This document shows, in pieces, positions 35,221-47,689 of a DNA stretch of 64,000 nt. Every line of letters starts with the position of its first letter. Positions within the stretch are counted from its first letter, which is position 1. A program made the position numbers and the translations under genes. A model generated the notes under the pieces. It searched no databases. It was not told where the DNA came from and saw only the letters and a program-made list of their open reading frames with translations. Origin of the DNA: Epiperipatus broadwayi (lineage: Eukaryota > Onychophora > Udeonychophora > Euonychophora > Peripatidae); contig JAQFVV010000049.1 in the NCBI GenBank assembly GCA_028023455.1, forward strand, positions 7,803,647 through 7,867,646, in the 5' to 3' direction.

Positions 35221-36355
35221 GACAATCTCTAAAAGATCATTCTCTGTTGTGTATAGTTGCCAAATTTGAATCATTTAGTTTTGTATAAAAAAAAAATACT
35301 ATGCACATTCACTTTGCAAAAAATAAAGATGGACAGTAAATGTCATGTACACATTACTTTCACCAGATAGTCAGATGATCGATTACTCATGCTAGCTTTC
35401 TTTCATAACATCACAGCATAGTTTAAATCATAAAATGATGAGCACAATCAGCATTTTGACTAATTACTTTCTTCTCCTTGTAATATTATCTAATATTCAC
35501 ATCCAAAATTAATTCATTTCCTTTTTAGAAGATTGTAAATATGTTTAATTAGGTCTTTATATACCCATTTGTTTGTACTGGTGACTTTCATCAGCACCCA
35601 ACTGATATATAAGTATCTTATTTTTATAGAAAAACATAAACATGTGTGGTTCAAAGTTCATATAAACATATAGCATTTATATGCTATGAATTAATTTTAA
35701 ATCTGATTATTCTAGTAAATAAAATTTATGACTAAATATGACCTAAAATATTCTATTTTTGATTACAAAAAAATTAAGAAGCTTGGTTGATAGGTTTAGT
35801 TAGATTGGATTAACTAACTAATAATTGGTCTTTGAAATATATAATAAATAACCTACATAAATAATGTAACTAATAAATACATCTCAAGTCATTATGAAGG
35901 ATAATGGGGAGCTTTTTCTCATTCTTTCCCATTTTCCATATTCCTACATGGCATAAAATTCAAAGAAAAATATCTTATACTAACTAACTACTATTATTCA
36001 ATGACATCTGTAAATGGAGTGACTTCATTGTTCTGTCTTCTCACTGGATTCCCTTTTTTGTGTCTGCTTAAAAAAAACTACATACTTATAAGACTGGTTA
36101 TTTCCATATCTTAAATTTCAACAAATAAATAAAGAAGGACTAAAAAGAGTACACTATCACAAAATAAAATTAAGTTTTAATAGCAATGTTAATAATAACT
36201 ATGTATTCACACTAAAACCAATCAGATTTCCAAATATCTCATTCACATAAAAAATAATATAGACACACACAAATATTCTAAAAAAAGTGGTGCATGCAGC
36301 ATGTAAATGTGTACAATATATGTATAATTCATATTACTACATTTATCCATAACTT
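35221..36355. other. No gene; AT-rich intergenic
   Basis: Nothing recognised. Confidence 0.55.
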
Positions 36356-36360
36356 CATTT

Positions 36361-36455
36361 GGTACTTACGTATTATATCTGCTATGCTTATTGTACTCAT
36401 ATCAATCCATTGATAACTTTTTAATCTTATGATCTGACCAAATAACATGTACATT
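36361..36455 (+). repeat. Diverged dispersed repeat, copy 2
   Basis: Counterpart of 35025-35125. It keeps GGTACTTACGTATTATATC, TTTTAATCTTATGATCTGAC and AAATAACATGTACA but lacks the hairpin insert that follows copy 1. Confidence 0.45.
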
Positions 36456-36598
36456 GGATCTTGTACAATGTTAAAATGATAAATTCAGTAAAATAGACCA
36501 TGTGTACAATATATTTTAACAAGATGTACAAAGTTATTGGCAGTGTGAAAAGACATACCAGTTCTAATAAGGCACAGTAATTGCACTAGACTAAATCT

Positions 36599-36745
36599 GA
36601 AAAAGTACATTTTTAACAATACTAAAAATATTAATTTTTAATAATACTAAAAATATGGATTTTACACAGGAATTAATCAAAAAAGTACACTTTTAACAAT
36701 ATTAAAATATTAATTTTACACAAAAAGTATTAAATATGACACAGC
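36599..36745 (+). repeat. Short tandem duplication
   Basis: AAAAGTACATTTTTAACAAT at 36600 recurs as AAAAGTACACTTTTAACAAT at 36691, each followed by (A/T)-rich ACTAAAAATATTAATTTT-like sequence and TTTTACACA. Unit about 92 bp, roughly 1.6 copies. Confidence 0.6.
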
Positions 36746-39700
36746 TTTAAGAAATTCCCAAATGTTATTTTAAATATGAACAAAGCAATCACTAAATTAC
36801 AAAATGCTTAAAATGAAAACATATGGTACTTACCAAGTCATATACAACAGGAATTGTCATGATGAAACAATCAATTTGTCTGTTCTACTTTATTTTAAGT
36901 GGATAAAATTTTGTTCCAAAATGGAGGTTTAAAGTAATTTTTTTTCAAAATGGAGACTTACTTGACATGTGATTCACATAAAAATGGTCAGTAACTGGCA
37001 GCTCATAATTCAGCAGTTTTATACATTTCCAAATAATCCAAATAAATTGTCAATTATTCTTCCACATTTTGTTTGATGGCTTCCATCAGACTTGCTGCTG
37101 TTCTATCATGAATTCTCATGATGAAACACTTATTGGTCTCACTGCACAAGCCAACAAACATCCATTGTTTAGGAAGAATTCATCTAGTTTCTTTTTTGTG
37201 TGTGCAAAAGGCTCTCATCAATTTCAATGATTTTGTTAGGGACTCCAGTTTTATGTTTTTCTCTGCTAAAGAAAGCTGTTTCCCCCCATTCTATGGATGT
37301 TAATTTGCAAGCCCAGCTGTAAATAAATCAGATCACTGTCAAAAATGTAATTCTGAAATTCTCCAACTACATTCTTTATGAAGGCCTATTTTATTAATAA
37401 TATTATTGGAATGTTACAACACCATTGCTTGTCCAAAGTGTTGATATACTTGAGCATATTGATCTCAGTAATAGATAAACTTCAAATGTTCATCATTTTG
37501 TACTGTTTTTTAAAAAAGAAATTTTAGTATTAATCAGAAAATGGAAAAGTAAATCAGCACTGAAGTAAAAAAACACTTTGAGACGAACTTGTCCAAGCAA
37601 AATCTGGACAATAATTGAAGTCTAAATTTTATTACACAGTACATTATTGGACAAAATTGGATGAGATCATAGGGTTTATTTGTCAGGTTCACAAGGTTAC
37701 AAATTTATTGTGAATGTGAAAAGTCATAGTATCTGTCCTACTTTGCAGGTCTAATATGTAAGTACCTTCACTTTCCTAATGTGAGAGCTAAATAGGAAAA
37801 AAAAAATTTTTTTAATAAAACAAAGCAAATTATAAAACATACAAATAACTTTTTTTTTAAATTCTCTTTTTTTAAAAAATATATATAAAATAAATAGTTT
37901 TTTTCTTTTACTTGCTCAAAGTTCAATATTAATGGTGAGAATGATACTGCATTTAATGTAAGGTGCCTGGATAATGTATAGTAACTGACAGAATTGTCCT
38001 ATCCACATGAAAATCAGAGAGGGCCATCCATATTCTGATGTCACAGACTAACAATTTTTTTTTACAGCCTGCTAAGTTCAGGGAGAAACACAAAACTCTT
38101 AATTATTTTACTTAAGTTGTTGACTGCAAATAATGATGACAAACTGCTCAAAATAATGAGACAACCACAATTTATTTACATATATACAAAATAACACACA
38201 TTGGTGGCTCTTTACTTAATTGCTTTATAAATGAATTAAGTGTAATGTAACCTTTCTAAATCTTATTATTGTAATTTATTTTATGCACATATATAGTATA
38301 TGGTAGCTTAAGATGTTTTTAAAACAATTGATATTTTACAGTCACTATTTTAGAATACTAATTGTTTGAATGCATTCCATTCTCCTGCATAGACATCTAA
38401 CCATTTTCACATTTTATTATTCCTGTTCTAGGATTGAATGACCCTGCCAAATGAGAAAATAATGATATTATAAACTAAGAATAATCTTATTAATTTATTG
38501 CTATTATCATTTTCAGGATATGATATTAGCAAGCAATAAAATAATTGTAAAATACAGAAAATCACATCTGTACAATAGTTATACATAGGATAAATGACAT
38601 ATGTAAATTATTTGAATATGGTAGGAATCAAACTTCTACAGTGTACTTCTTAGAGTATTTGGTATTGTATATCACTATAAGACATATAAAATAAAATAGA
38701 TAATATACAATATGAACTTTTCATCTATTGACACTACTGCACTAAACAAATAATGAAAATAAGTGACCAGCAGTTCACAAATGGTATTACAATTATTTAA
38801 TAATAATGGATTACATAAGAATGAGTTTCAGATTAACAAGCATAACCTGAATTGATGGTTAACAGCCTCTCATTTCTGTCAATTATATCATCTCAAAATA
38901 CAAGAATAGTTCACTCAAACTAATATTTATTTAGTATAACCTTAATCTAATTTGTCTATGCAGAATGATTTTACTCTATTAATAATTTATTAATTTTCAG
39001 ATTTAACATATTGTTGATATTTTCTTTAAAGTGAAAATAACCAGTTTTAATTAGCATACAAATGTTTAATAGCATGGGAAGAGATTGCAATTACAAGCTA
39101 ATTGTCTTTTATAAAATAATTATATACAATTATCACCGACTAAATTGTGGCATGATAAATAGAACAAACTACACTCTTTCCACACCTGCTCATAAACAGA
39201 TTAAATAAATAACTATTTACTAACATATATCATTAGATAGGATAAATAATAATTAACTAAAGATCACTTTAAAGTTTACACTTATTCTTTCAGCATCAAA
39301 ATTTCATGTTCAGATTTTAGGTATTGGTTTATTTTTACAGATTTTATTTACTGAACCACATAGCTATGGCATTTTATTAAAATGATTTCGCAGTGATTTC
39401 ATCTTGGTTTAATGGTTGGTTCTTCCTGTAGCACTGGACATCAGACTTTTACTCTTCTCAGGTGAATACATATCAGACATATATCTGGGTGGTTTCTTCA
39501 CTTGCTGATGGCTTCTTTTTTGGGACTCAGTGATGGATTTTTAGCTTACCATCTTCCAGCTTGACAGAGAAAGGCAGATAATGATTTCTCTATGCTTTCA
39601 TGATAGATCTGGCTGAAACTAGCAGATTAATTAACTGACTCATAGAATAATAAAAGTATGAGAACAATGGCAGAAAAATAAAATCCTAGAAGCAGACAAG

Positions 39701-40250
39701 AATAATGAAAGCAGATTATACACCTTTTCAAATAATATGATCACATGTGAATAATGCTGAATTTATATTATTTCCAATTTTTTATTATCTGCATCCTTTT
39801 TTCCATAACATCATGTGAGAAATGAAACAAATAATTGTACCACTGCTAAATTTTTATTATCTCTATGTGTTATTTTAAATTGGAAAGAAAAGAAAAGAAT
39901 ATCTATTAGAGTGCACTAAGTAATTTGAAATGAAGGAATTAAATTAACTGTAGTCAAAGATGAAAATCTGAATTATTAATTTTCTATTAATTGTAATATT
40001 AATATTCTTTACTTTAGACAATTATTTTTTTGACTAATCTTAAGATGCCGTCCAATTTATTATTAATTGTAGAATTAATATGCTTCAGCAGTTCGCTCAT
40101 AGTAAAGTTTACTTATAGAAATGTTAGCAGCAAAAGTAGATTACTTAAAGTAAATGTGAAATGATATTAAAACAGGCAAAACTCTCCATAAAGTTATGAG
40201 CAAACATAAGAAATGGTGATCATGTGATAAATGTGAAATGATAATTAAAC
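36746..40250. other. No defended gene; AT-rich intergenic
   Basis: Around 39440-39610 the minus strand has a short coding-like stretch (SVKLEDGKLK, then in a shifted frame about 45 stop-free codons with QQVKKPPRYMSDMYSPEKSK). It may be the tail of a retroelement polyprotein, but this is weak. The rest shows nothing. Confidence 0.4.
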
Positions 40251-40253
40251 AAA

Positions 40254-40560
40254 TGCATTTTACTTTAAAATATTTGCAAAAATCGAAATTTTTAATTAGA
40301 TCAACTAAAACTATATGAAAATTTTATTTTTTCATTATTGATGAAAATTGTTATTTTGACTATATTTTAGTCTCATGATTAGATCAACTATAACTGAAAG
40401 AAAATTGCATTTTTATTTTTTAATTATAGTGTTATTTTAACTAGAGAGCATGTTACTTTAAAATATGTGTGAAAATCACAATTTTTGATTAGATCAACTA
40501 TAACTGTATGAAAATTGCATTTTTATTTTTTAATTATCGATGAAAATTGTGAAATTTGTG
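40254..40560 (+). repeat. Imperfect tandem repeat, about 100-bp unit, 2.6 copies
   Basis: ATTAGATCAACTA occurs at 40295, 40378 and 40488. It is followed each time by (T)AACT, GAAAATT and an ATTTTT...ATTAT block; the outer two copies are preceded by TTACTTTAAAATAT. The middle copy is shortened. Confidence 0.7.
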
Positions 40561-42562
40561 TTTTAATTTTGGTCATATAAATGTTGATAATGGATATCAT
40601 TTATCACTTGGAGATCTCAATGATGGTTTTTGGCAGTTTTTAGAATTCAAAATGGTCATTAACACATACTAAATCAGTACCCCTTAAAGAAGTTTAAAAT
40701 ATTCTCTTTTCTTTTAAATGTCTATTGTGTAATTAAAACAAATTTCTCATAGAGAAAAATTCCAAATGTCTATAGTTTTTAAAAAAAGAAGAATATATAA
40801 AAAAAATTCCAAATTTGAGTTGATTTTTTATATTACAAAAATGAAGGTTTTTTAACATTTTAGGTAAATACTAAAAAAATACTTGTTTTACTTAGGTAGA
40901 GTTTATTAATCAGCATTAAACCATTAAAAGTTAAAGGTACTTTGCCTATTTTGAATTACTATGCCTTAATCAGCAATTTTGTAAACAATATGCATTTTTT
41001 TAAATATCAACAGGATGAATTTTCTCCATGCCAAAGCAAATTTAAAGCATGTTTTTCAAATGCAATATAATTTAACAAAACATACTTTTCACATATGATC
41101 TTATGTATTTTAGAATATTTAATGACCAATAATATAAAATCTGGTTATAATGGACTTCAAGAGTATATAATATATAATTTTGAAGCCTATTATCACCAGA
41201 ACAATTTTTATACTATATATAATAAGATTGGTAGAATCAGATCAGCACACAAAATAACATTGTAACATAGATTCAGCACAACACTATTAAAAGGTTGTCA
41301 ACCCCCATCCTATATCATCAAGAAAAGATTCATTTCAATTTCAAATAATACCAAAATATAAGGTTATTAAAAATTATTATTCAATACTAAAGCATAGAAA
41401 AACTAGCTAATATTTAGTAATTTTAAAATTTTTAATGTTTTATCTTTTCTACATTTCTTACAAAAGAATTTAAAATCTCATATACATACTAAAAGTCACC
41501 CTACTATTTTTATTTGAAGACCAAAAAGAAAATTAATTGCAATTGTACCAACAAATTATAACAAAATTTCTAAAAAATTGTCACACAAAAAAAGTTCTTT
41601 TAATATGTGTTAAATGACTGATCTATTTCATGAAATATCAAAAATTAGAAAAATATACAATTTAATATTTTTATTTAAACTGTTTAAATTCATTTATATT
41701 TATTGTATACTCAGATAAATATTTTGAGAAATATTACTTCAAAAGCTGATTAATTAAATCCTTATAATAAATTGGGTATAAAGTAAAAGAGAACTTCTTT
41801 TGTTTCATTAAAACCCCAAACAAAGAGGCTATTGTATAGATTATTTGTAGAAAACATGTACAACCTCAAGAATGTTAATTAGTAATTGATGGGTTTTAGC
41901 AACATCAAAAGATAAAATTATCTTTATTTATGTGGATATAATCTCTTTATTTCTAATCTCAATCTAAAAATTGATGAAGATTTTTAATTAAACATATATA
42001 CATATAAGTTAATATATGGTAATATAATGGTCAAACTTGTTATTATTAAAACAGTCTTAGTTATTCAATATTCCTTCAATAATTTGTGTATATATGTTTA
42101 ATATGCTATAATTGATTAATATTGTGAATTTGTATTTCATGAGTTGAAATGATTTATTTGTTTATACCATCATAACTGGATTCAATATCTGTGATATGTA
42201 TGCATATTTACAAAATAGTTACTATACTAGTGAGTAGTCAGTGTCTCAATTATAATTGTTTTCTCTATGGGTATAAATGTATAGTTAAAACAATATTTTA
42301 GCCTTCATTATACATCCATGTATACATATATCTATTACCATTTGATGTTATGTTAATATAGTTGGTAAATGTATTTTATTAGTTAGTTGGTGCCTGTATT
42401 TATTTAATTCATCAAAACCATCAGCTGATTATTACCATCAATCAATTTTTTTTTACATCTGCTCACTTGTAGGTGACTATTCCACTCCAACTTTTACTAC
42501 CATTGTATTTATTTATTGATATCACCATTCTCCATTCCATTACAATGTATATATATATATAA
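40561..42562. other. No gene; AT-rich intergenic
   Basis: Nothing recognised. Confidence 0.6.
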
Positions 42563-42855
42563 TGTAACTGTACAGGATGTGGGAATGAGAGAGAGAGAAT
42601 AGTTCTGGTTTGTTAATCCCCATGAATTGTGGCATCCAAACTGTAACAGTTTGAAGCCAGGAATAGGTGAGATGCTTTATTATGCTCTATAAATTAAGGT
42701 ATCAAATTGTAACAGTATTAATGTTGATGAGATAAGAGAAGCTTTCTTATACCCTACAGATTTGGGTACATTGGATTGTAACCAATAGAAAGTATAAAAA
42801 CATTCTCTTATTCAATGCCTCATAAATTCTCTACATCCAGATTATGATTGTACAA
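42563..42855 (+). repeat. Possible solo LTR or promoter-bearing repeat
   Basis: A more complex 290-bp patch starting TGTAACTGTACAGGATGTGG. It has internal echoes (TGTAACAGTTTGAAG, TGTAACAGTATTAATG, TGTAACCAATAG), then an ACCAATAG box, GTATAAAAAC as a TATA-like box, and a nearby AATAAATAAA. That would fit an LTR, but I find no 5-bp duplication and no internal retroelement sequence. Confidence 0.3.
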
Positions 42856-45132
42856 AAGGTGGCTTTAAAATTAAATAATAAATAAATGGAGAAAAAGAAA
42901 CTCTATCATTTATATGTCAAACTCTAATGGTGATTAATGTGGAAGTATGTTAGCTTTTGAAATAAGATCTCACAATTAAACAAATAAAATTCCTAGAATA
43001 CCTCCAATTTTTATTATCTCTCTACACTGTAATTACTTACTTTCAGGGTTTAACATTAAAATTCACTAATAAGACTTCATCACTTTCTAAATATAAAATT
43101 GTTGCAAAAAAAAATATTTTACTGAATCTAAACTATATTGATAAAGCAACTAAATATAAAGAGTTTATTTTATCTTAATTCATTAACGTTAAATAATATA
43201 GATGTTTATTAAGGTTTGTACAAGTAATCATTAGCATTTCAATATTCTCAGAGTAAAATAATTTTATTATCAAAATCAAGTATTACTATGACCCACACAT
43301 ACAGATAAGTCATTGTGATTCTAAAATAAAGATAAAAATTACATGAATCAAACTTTAAATAAAATAATTGGTCCATTTTTTATTTATGCTATATACAGTA
43401 TTTTAGAGTGGCAACAATAACATAAAATAACAAAGCAAGAACATCTATTTCATCTCATAGGTTTTCAACTGATTCATAAAACTCATGTTGAGTATCATTT
43501 GATACTGATATATTTGTTTAAATCATATTTATGCCTTCAAATGAGACTTTATCTCATATGATTAAATAATACATAATAATAATTACTAACATCTAAATAG
43601 TTCAAGATCATAGATATATACTGTGGGTAAAATTATGCTAACTGTACAAGTCAAAAATAACAAAATTCTCTTCAAACTATACTAGATATAGATTTTTATT
43701 TATTTGAACTACATATCTCTTTTCTGAGATACTCAAATACAAATAATCTCATAAAGTAATCCCCTTTATTTAATAAAAAGCCTTTAAAATTGACAAAAGC
43801 ACTACTATATTTATCAAAATCATGCTTAACTTCATAAAGTCTAGTAAGGATTTATCATAACATTATAGTGGCTCTGATATGTACTTCTCCATAATAAGCA
43901 TTTATAAACACTATATGTGTTTCTAGGATTACATATAAATACTCAAATATAATATATTATAATAGCAAATCTACCCTTCAAACAAATCTCATGATTATTA
44001 AATGATTCCAACTTATTCACAAATAAAAATATATACTTCACTAATAATCATATCAAAAATTTTGAACATTTAAGGTCGTCTTTATGTCAACACAAATACT
44101 GATAAATACTTCGCCTAACGCATTTACATTATATTATACATATACACTATATGTTAAGAATACATGTATGCACTATAAATCATAAAAACAAAATTAATAA
44201 TAATATATGTTAATGAACTACAATCTTTTCATGAAGTACTAAAGAATTAAAAAAAATATGACAAAAAAAGAAAATAATAAATATGTACACATATCAGTTT
44301 TGAACATTAATTATGCTTAATTGACCTCTTTTATATATATAATTTTTCTGTGATGTATTTACAAGTTGTTATTATTATATAATAAAGATTTATATTATAT
44401 TTCATTGATTATAAGATAAACAACATAAAGGAGTATTATTTCTTAGAATTAAGTAATTAATAAGATAAAAAGTTATTTAAAGAGTCTCTGCTTTGACTGG
44501 GTCTTGACTCTCTTAATATATCAGATAAAGTCTTCTACTGATGAGCATAAAATTTTTGAACAGTTTCAGTCATTTTTGAAATATTATTTCTGCAAATCAT
44601 GCTGAGATAGACTAATAAGATTAATCAGCATTATTGGAATGCTTCCACCATTGTAATGTTGTTTCCATTTTCTAGACAAGGATAGCTAGTTGCTTAATAC
44701 AATTTGCATGCTTGTTAATGGTCTTTTATTTGGTAAAAACTAGTACTAATGTTAGGCAAAATGCATTAAGACCTCAGGTAGTGGGTTATCTACTCATGTA
44801 TTTTTCTAACCATGTTCAGTTCAAATAAAATTCATTTTATTTTTAGGTGAATAAGATAAAATATACAACACTGGTAGTTTTCTGTATGCCAAAAAAGTAA
44901 TAATAGTAAAATATGAAATTCACATGCCCTTTCCTTTCATTATGCAATTGATCTCTCTAATAATTTAGATTTATAGCTTCTCAAAGAATATTCAGTTCAA
45001 ATATTATTAATTATTTAATTCACATGTGTGTTGATAACAAACTTTTTAATTTTCTCTTCAAACATTTTACATTTTATTGTTAACATTATTAAACAAATAA
45101 ATAATACAAATAATTAAATATATATTTAAACA
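42856..45132. other. No gene; AT-rich intergenic
   Basis: Nothing recognised. Confidence 0.6.
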
Positions 45133-45682
45133 GTTTAAAATAGTGTTCTTCAACCCTTGGTCCACGGCCCGGTGCCGGGCCGCGAAACTTTTCTGCAGGT
45201 CCGTGTGCTAGACAGGCAGTAAAAAGTTTGTAATAATAAATAATAAGAGTTTAAACTTTTAATTAATATAGCCAATTTTTATTTATTTTTTTCATCTCAT
45301 TTTTACCCAATTAAAAAAAAAAGAAAACAGAACGAAAACAAAATCTAATCAATCATTCATAAATTAATTTGTTTTTCTAGTTATCACAGATGTTTGTTGG
45401 GGGGGGGGGGATAGAATTAAATTTTTTATTACTTTTCTAAAAAAATTTTAAAAAAAAGTTTTTTATTATATAAACTCCATATATATATATAAAACTTTAT
45501 CTTATATATTTAACATTGTTGTTTTGATCAGTTATAACAATTATGCTTATCTTTAAGAAAATTTATCTATAGACTTCTGCCAGTCTGCGAAATCTTATCC
45601 TTATTTTTGCTGGTCCGCAGAACCTTATCCTTATTTTTACCGGTCCGCAGGTGTGAAAAGGTTGAAGACCACTGGTTTAAAA
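45133..45682. mobile_element. hAT-type MITE, 534 bp, with 8-bp duplication
   Basis: Body 45141-45674 flanked by GTTTAAAA at 45133-45140 and 45675-45682, the 8-bp duplication expected of hAT transposition. The terminal inverted repeats TAGTGTTCTTCAACC and GGTTGAAGACCACTG match at 13 of 15 positions and are followed by GC-rich subterminal sequence (GGTCCACGGCCCGGTGCCGG on the left, CGGTCCGCAGG repeated on the right). There is no transposase frame, so it is non-autonomous. Its ends differ from those of the hAT copy at 63 kb. Confidence 0.92.
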
Positions 45683-46328
45683 TACAAAAAAAAAAAATAT
45701 GCATATACATAAATGACTTTTTTTTTTTTTACAAATAAATAACTTCACATGTATGTAATTTTTCATATTATTAACAATTCTAATATAACTTTTATATAAT
45801 TCCTTTATCTACTTTGTATTCATTAATACTATTACCCTCTTAACAACCATAAATAAATATTAACCTTGGAAGAATCAAAGAAACAAAAAAATAAAAAGAC
45901 AAGCGAAAATAAAAATTGAGATGTTTTCTACAGCTAAATATTAAAAGATATTGAAAGACACATTAAATATTTAACTATATAAATAAATATATCCAACTGA
46001 TTAAAAGTTATTTATTATCCTTTAATAATAAATAATTCAGAACCTTACAAAATATTAAAAAATATATAAATTTCTGCTTTCTTTCATTTCTCTCTCTTTT
46101 TATAGATATCATAATCAACTGTGAGGATTGAGCTCCAATCTTTACAATAGATTAAAGTCAAGATTTTTATGAGTGAAATATATGGACATTTATTTTGGAT
46201 TTATTCTTGAAGGTATGTGTTTTATTATTACTAAAACTTTATATCAATATTTTGACTATTACACCAGTCATTACTCAAATAATAAATGTCATTCGAGGTT
46301 ATATTAAAATATTTTATATTGATATTAC
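45683..46328. other. No gene; AT-rich intergenic
   Basis: Nothing recognised. Confidence 0.6.
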
Positions 46329-46597
46329 CAAATGTTATATATAGAGCTTGCAAAATAAGCTCTTAACAAGCTTTGAGAATATCCTCAACCCCAGACTGGT
46401 TTCTGCTTCTGGCGTCAGTGAGATGCCAGGATATTCACTCATTAGATTAAAGATACTAGAACAAGCCCAGCATTTTATCTAATGTATAACTATTGAGTAC
46501 CTCACTGATGACGCCACAAGCAGAAACCGGTCTGGGGTTAAGGATATTCTCAAAGCTTGTTAAGAGTTTATTTTGCAATCTCTATATATAACATTTG
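46329..46597. repeat. Palindromic MITE, 269 bp
   Basis: Arms of about 90 bp (46329-46420 and 46501-46597) are inverted copies with only a few differences, from AAATGTTATATATAGAG inward through CTTAACAAGCTTTGAGAATA and CCCCAGACTGGTTTCTGCTT. The central loop is about 80 bp. No target duplication is certain. The GCCACAAGC...AGAAAC...GGTCT block also occurs at 56808-56975. Confidence 0.82.
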
Positions 46598-46825
46598 TAA
46601 ATATGAGCTTTATTAAAATTAAGTCATGTGACATCTGACTCGATTTTTCATTATTTTATAGTCAGATAAAATAAGCAAAACATTGGAATTAACTATATTT
46701 TTAAAATCACAAATATATACATACATAAAAATTATTGCTATTATATTGTAAACTGGAAAATGCTTTTATTTATTTATATATTAAGTATTTTGAAAATTGT
46801 AGAATTACTTTCATTGTTTTGTACA

Positions 46826-46885
46826 TACCATCACCATCATCAGTTTCAATTATTGATCCACTGTAGGTTAAAGATTTTTCCAGAT
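46826..46885 (-). pseudogene. Scrap of RTE LINE 3' end
   Basis: CATCACCATCATCAG followed by ATTGATCCACTGTAGG and AAGATTTTTCCAG is the diverged reverse complement of the RTE terminus (CTGCAGTGGATTGATAATGG plus the GAT-rich tail). About 60 bp only. Confidence 0.45.
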
Positions 46886-46893
46886 TATATATA

Positions 46894-47106
46894 TTGAAAT
46901 CTTTTTTTTTCTCAGTGATGAAAGCTTTTATTCATCAAAAAGACAAAATACACAAATTAAAAAAGGTTTACAAAGAGATAATTTCATGGCAAAATGAAAT
47001 TCAAGTACAATATGGTAAAGGGGAAGAGAATACATATGAAATGGGAAAGGGATATGGAAAGGGTGTGTTGTTCAAGCAAAGAAGAGTTTTTGTAATGAAA
47101 CAGTAA
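46894..47106 (+). other. Unrecognised 70-codon open frame
   Basis: Preceded by a T-run ending CTCAG at 46915, which looks like a splice acceptor. The codons after it form a charged peptide (KIHKLKKVYKEIISW, YGKGEEN, MGKGYGKGV). I recognise no family. It could be an exon, a transposon scrap or chance. Just beyond it is a small perfect palindrome, AAGATTCG/CGAATCTT (47104-47123). Confidence 0.2.
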
Positions 47107-47689
47107 GATTCGTATTCGAATCTTAAGTTTCACTTTTTTTCTATCGTCTCTCACTCACCGCTCTATCCTACCCAAATTTAAACTTTTTGGTATCGAATTG
47201 TGTATGTAGCAATATTAAAAATGTATAGATGTATGTAGAATTCACCATAAAAACGCACACATTTGGATCTCAAATTTAAGGCAATAAATAAAGATAAATA
47301 ATATAATTTAGATTTCTTCTTTTAGTTATATAAAAATATATAATTTTAACCATTTATTTTGAATTGTAAAATCCATTATTTATTGCTTTGTTTAAATTTC
47401 ATTTAGTAATAATTTTAGAAATAGATTGTAATATTTAATTAAAAGTAAAAATAATCATATGTTCCCTTTTGTATTTGAAATTTTAAAAGCAACGGTCGGT
47501 GAGAGATAATAGATTAATTAAAAAGAAAAATTCCCTAAAATGTAATTATAAAAAGTAAAATGTAAATGTAAACAATAGAAAGGCAGATTTCTCTATAATT
47601 AAACTTAACAAAAATGCATTGATTATCCTCAGGGCACATTAAGTAGAATCCAAAAATAAACTATAACAAAAATGTAAAAGATAAGATCT

